Source of the DNA: Candidatus Choladousia intestinigallinarum
GTDB taxonomy: Bacteria; Bacillota; Clostridia; Lachnospirales; Lachnospiraceae
Reading direction: 5' to 3'
DNA: 50,201 nucleotides
NCBI GenBank assembly: GCA_018712605.1
Contig: DVGR01000097.1
Location: forward strand, 1-50,201
In this document: piece by piece, positions 49,708 to 50,201 of the stretch
Layout of the letters: each line of letters begins with the position of its first letter
How positions within the stretch are numbered: position 1 is the first letter of the stretch
Position numbers and translations under genes: made by a program
Notes under the pieces: generated by a model
The model's input: only the letters and a program-made list of their open reading frames with translations
What the model was told of the DNA's origin: nothing
Database searches by the model: none

Positions 49708-50201
49708 TTTACATCTGTGAATACAGCGGGGAGGTTTCCACCGGCAGCCTGCGGGAATGCGCAGCGGTCCGGGGGCTGCCTCTGAGAGAAATAAAAAACG
49801 AAGAGAAGGAGAGGCAGCGGATCACGGCATGGCTGCTTCTGCTCTGTGGTTTGCAGAGAGAATATGGCATTCCGGGCCTGAGAGAGGGAGAAATCCGACG
49901 AGGGCTGCAGGGGAAGCCATATTTTACCAGATGGCCGGACATTTACTTTAACCTCAGCCACTGCCAGTCAGCCTGCGCCTGCATTCTGTCGGAACAGGAA
50001 GCGGGGATTGACGTGGAACACAGGTTTCCCTATAAAGACTCCCTGGCCAGGCGGATCTGCCATGAAAGGGAGTGGGAGCTTCTGCAGAGTGGTTTGGGAA
50101 GCAGCCAGGAAAAGGCCTGGGCGCTTCAGGCTCTGTGGTCCCTGAAGGAGAGCTACATGAAGTATGACGGCAGAGGTCTCTCCATAGGAATGAAAAGTCT
50201 T
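49704..50201 (+). CDS. 4'-phosphopantetheinyl transferase, Sfp type (partial, cut by window end)
   Basis: The frame stays open to the window edge; 166 residues are visible. The enzyme moves phosphopantetheine from CoA to carrier proteins. Conserved motifs are GKPYFTRWPDIYFNLSHC (P1/P1a), AGIDVEH (with the magnesium-binding Asp) and LWSLKESYMKYDGRGL (W-x-x-K-E-S-x-x-K). ATG 49704 overlaps the sigK stop by 4 bp, so the two are translationally coupled, an unusual partner for sigK. No carrier-protein or synthetase gene is seen in this window. Confidence 0.9.
   Translation, partial: MIYICEYSGEVSTGSLRECAAVRGLPLREIKNEEKERQRITAWLLLLCGLQREYGIPGLREGEIRRGLQGKPYFTRWPDIYFNLSHCQSACACILSEQEAGIDVEHRFPYKDSLARRICHEREWELLQSGLGSSQEKAWALQALWSLKESYMKYDGRGLSIGMKSL

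Overview
The window comes from the chromosome of a spore-forming Clostridia member, most likely Lachnospiraceae. Spore genes occur throughout (spoVAD/spoVAE, an alpha/beta SASP, gpr, spoIIP, sigK). Base composition looks near 50% GC, ribosome binding sites are strong AGGAGG types, and GTG/TTG starts are frequent. Gene order from holA to mtaB follows the conserved Firmicutes block holA-rpsT-gpr-spoIIP-lepA-hemW-hrcA-grpE-dnaK-dnaJ-prmA-rsmE-mtaB. The species cannot be named from sequence alone.

Region 1 (1-6876): the end of a spoVA operon; a MarR-controlled operon of an SCP2-like protein, an iron-type alcohol dehydrogenase and an aldehyde dehydrogenase; then aspartate kinase overlapped by a polytopic membrane protein. 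Region 2 (6864-18396): a LysR regulator faces a roughly 10.4 kb operon across a 190 bp promoter region with one clear LysR box. The operon encodes an esterase, a complete Dpp/Opp-type ABC importer, a protein resembling neutral ceramidase, an Ig-like/esterase/metallo-beta-lactamase fusion and an ArAE-like membrane protein. It reads as an import-and-hydrolyse (possibly also export) pathway for an acylated or amidated compound and is the best candidate for an undescribed system here. Region 3 (18430-20850): remnant of a chloramphenicol-acetyltransferase-like gene, then a PadR-DUF1700-DUF4097-PspC envelope module preceded by three exact 8-bp repeats at 17-bp period.

Region 4 (20871-24400): a SASP gene with a putative sigma-G promoter and an occluding hairpin, holA, a structured intergenic stretch, and a decaying accessory insert (intact rhuM, then broken zinc-finger and DUF4143-ATPase genes) that separates holA from rpsT. 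Region 5 (24436-39421): rpsT, gpr, spoIIP, lepA, a Band 7/ribbon-helix-helix pair, hemW, an SGNH-type protein and the CIRCE-controlled hrcA-grpE-dnaK-dnaJ-prmA-rsmE cluster.

Region 6 (39429-50201): cysteine desulfurase plus thiI (tRNA thiolation), a duplicated 119-bp repeat, an HPr-like protein without the catalytic histidine, mtaB, the ireB-ruvX-DUF1292-RNase J-YlbF-trmR-U32 run, an uninterrupted sigK without a pro-sequence, and the start of an Sfp-type phosphopantetheinyl transferase cut by the window edge. I saw no rRNA, tRNA, CRISPR array or intact insertion sequence.
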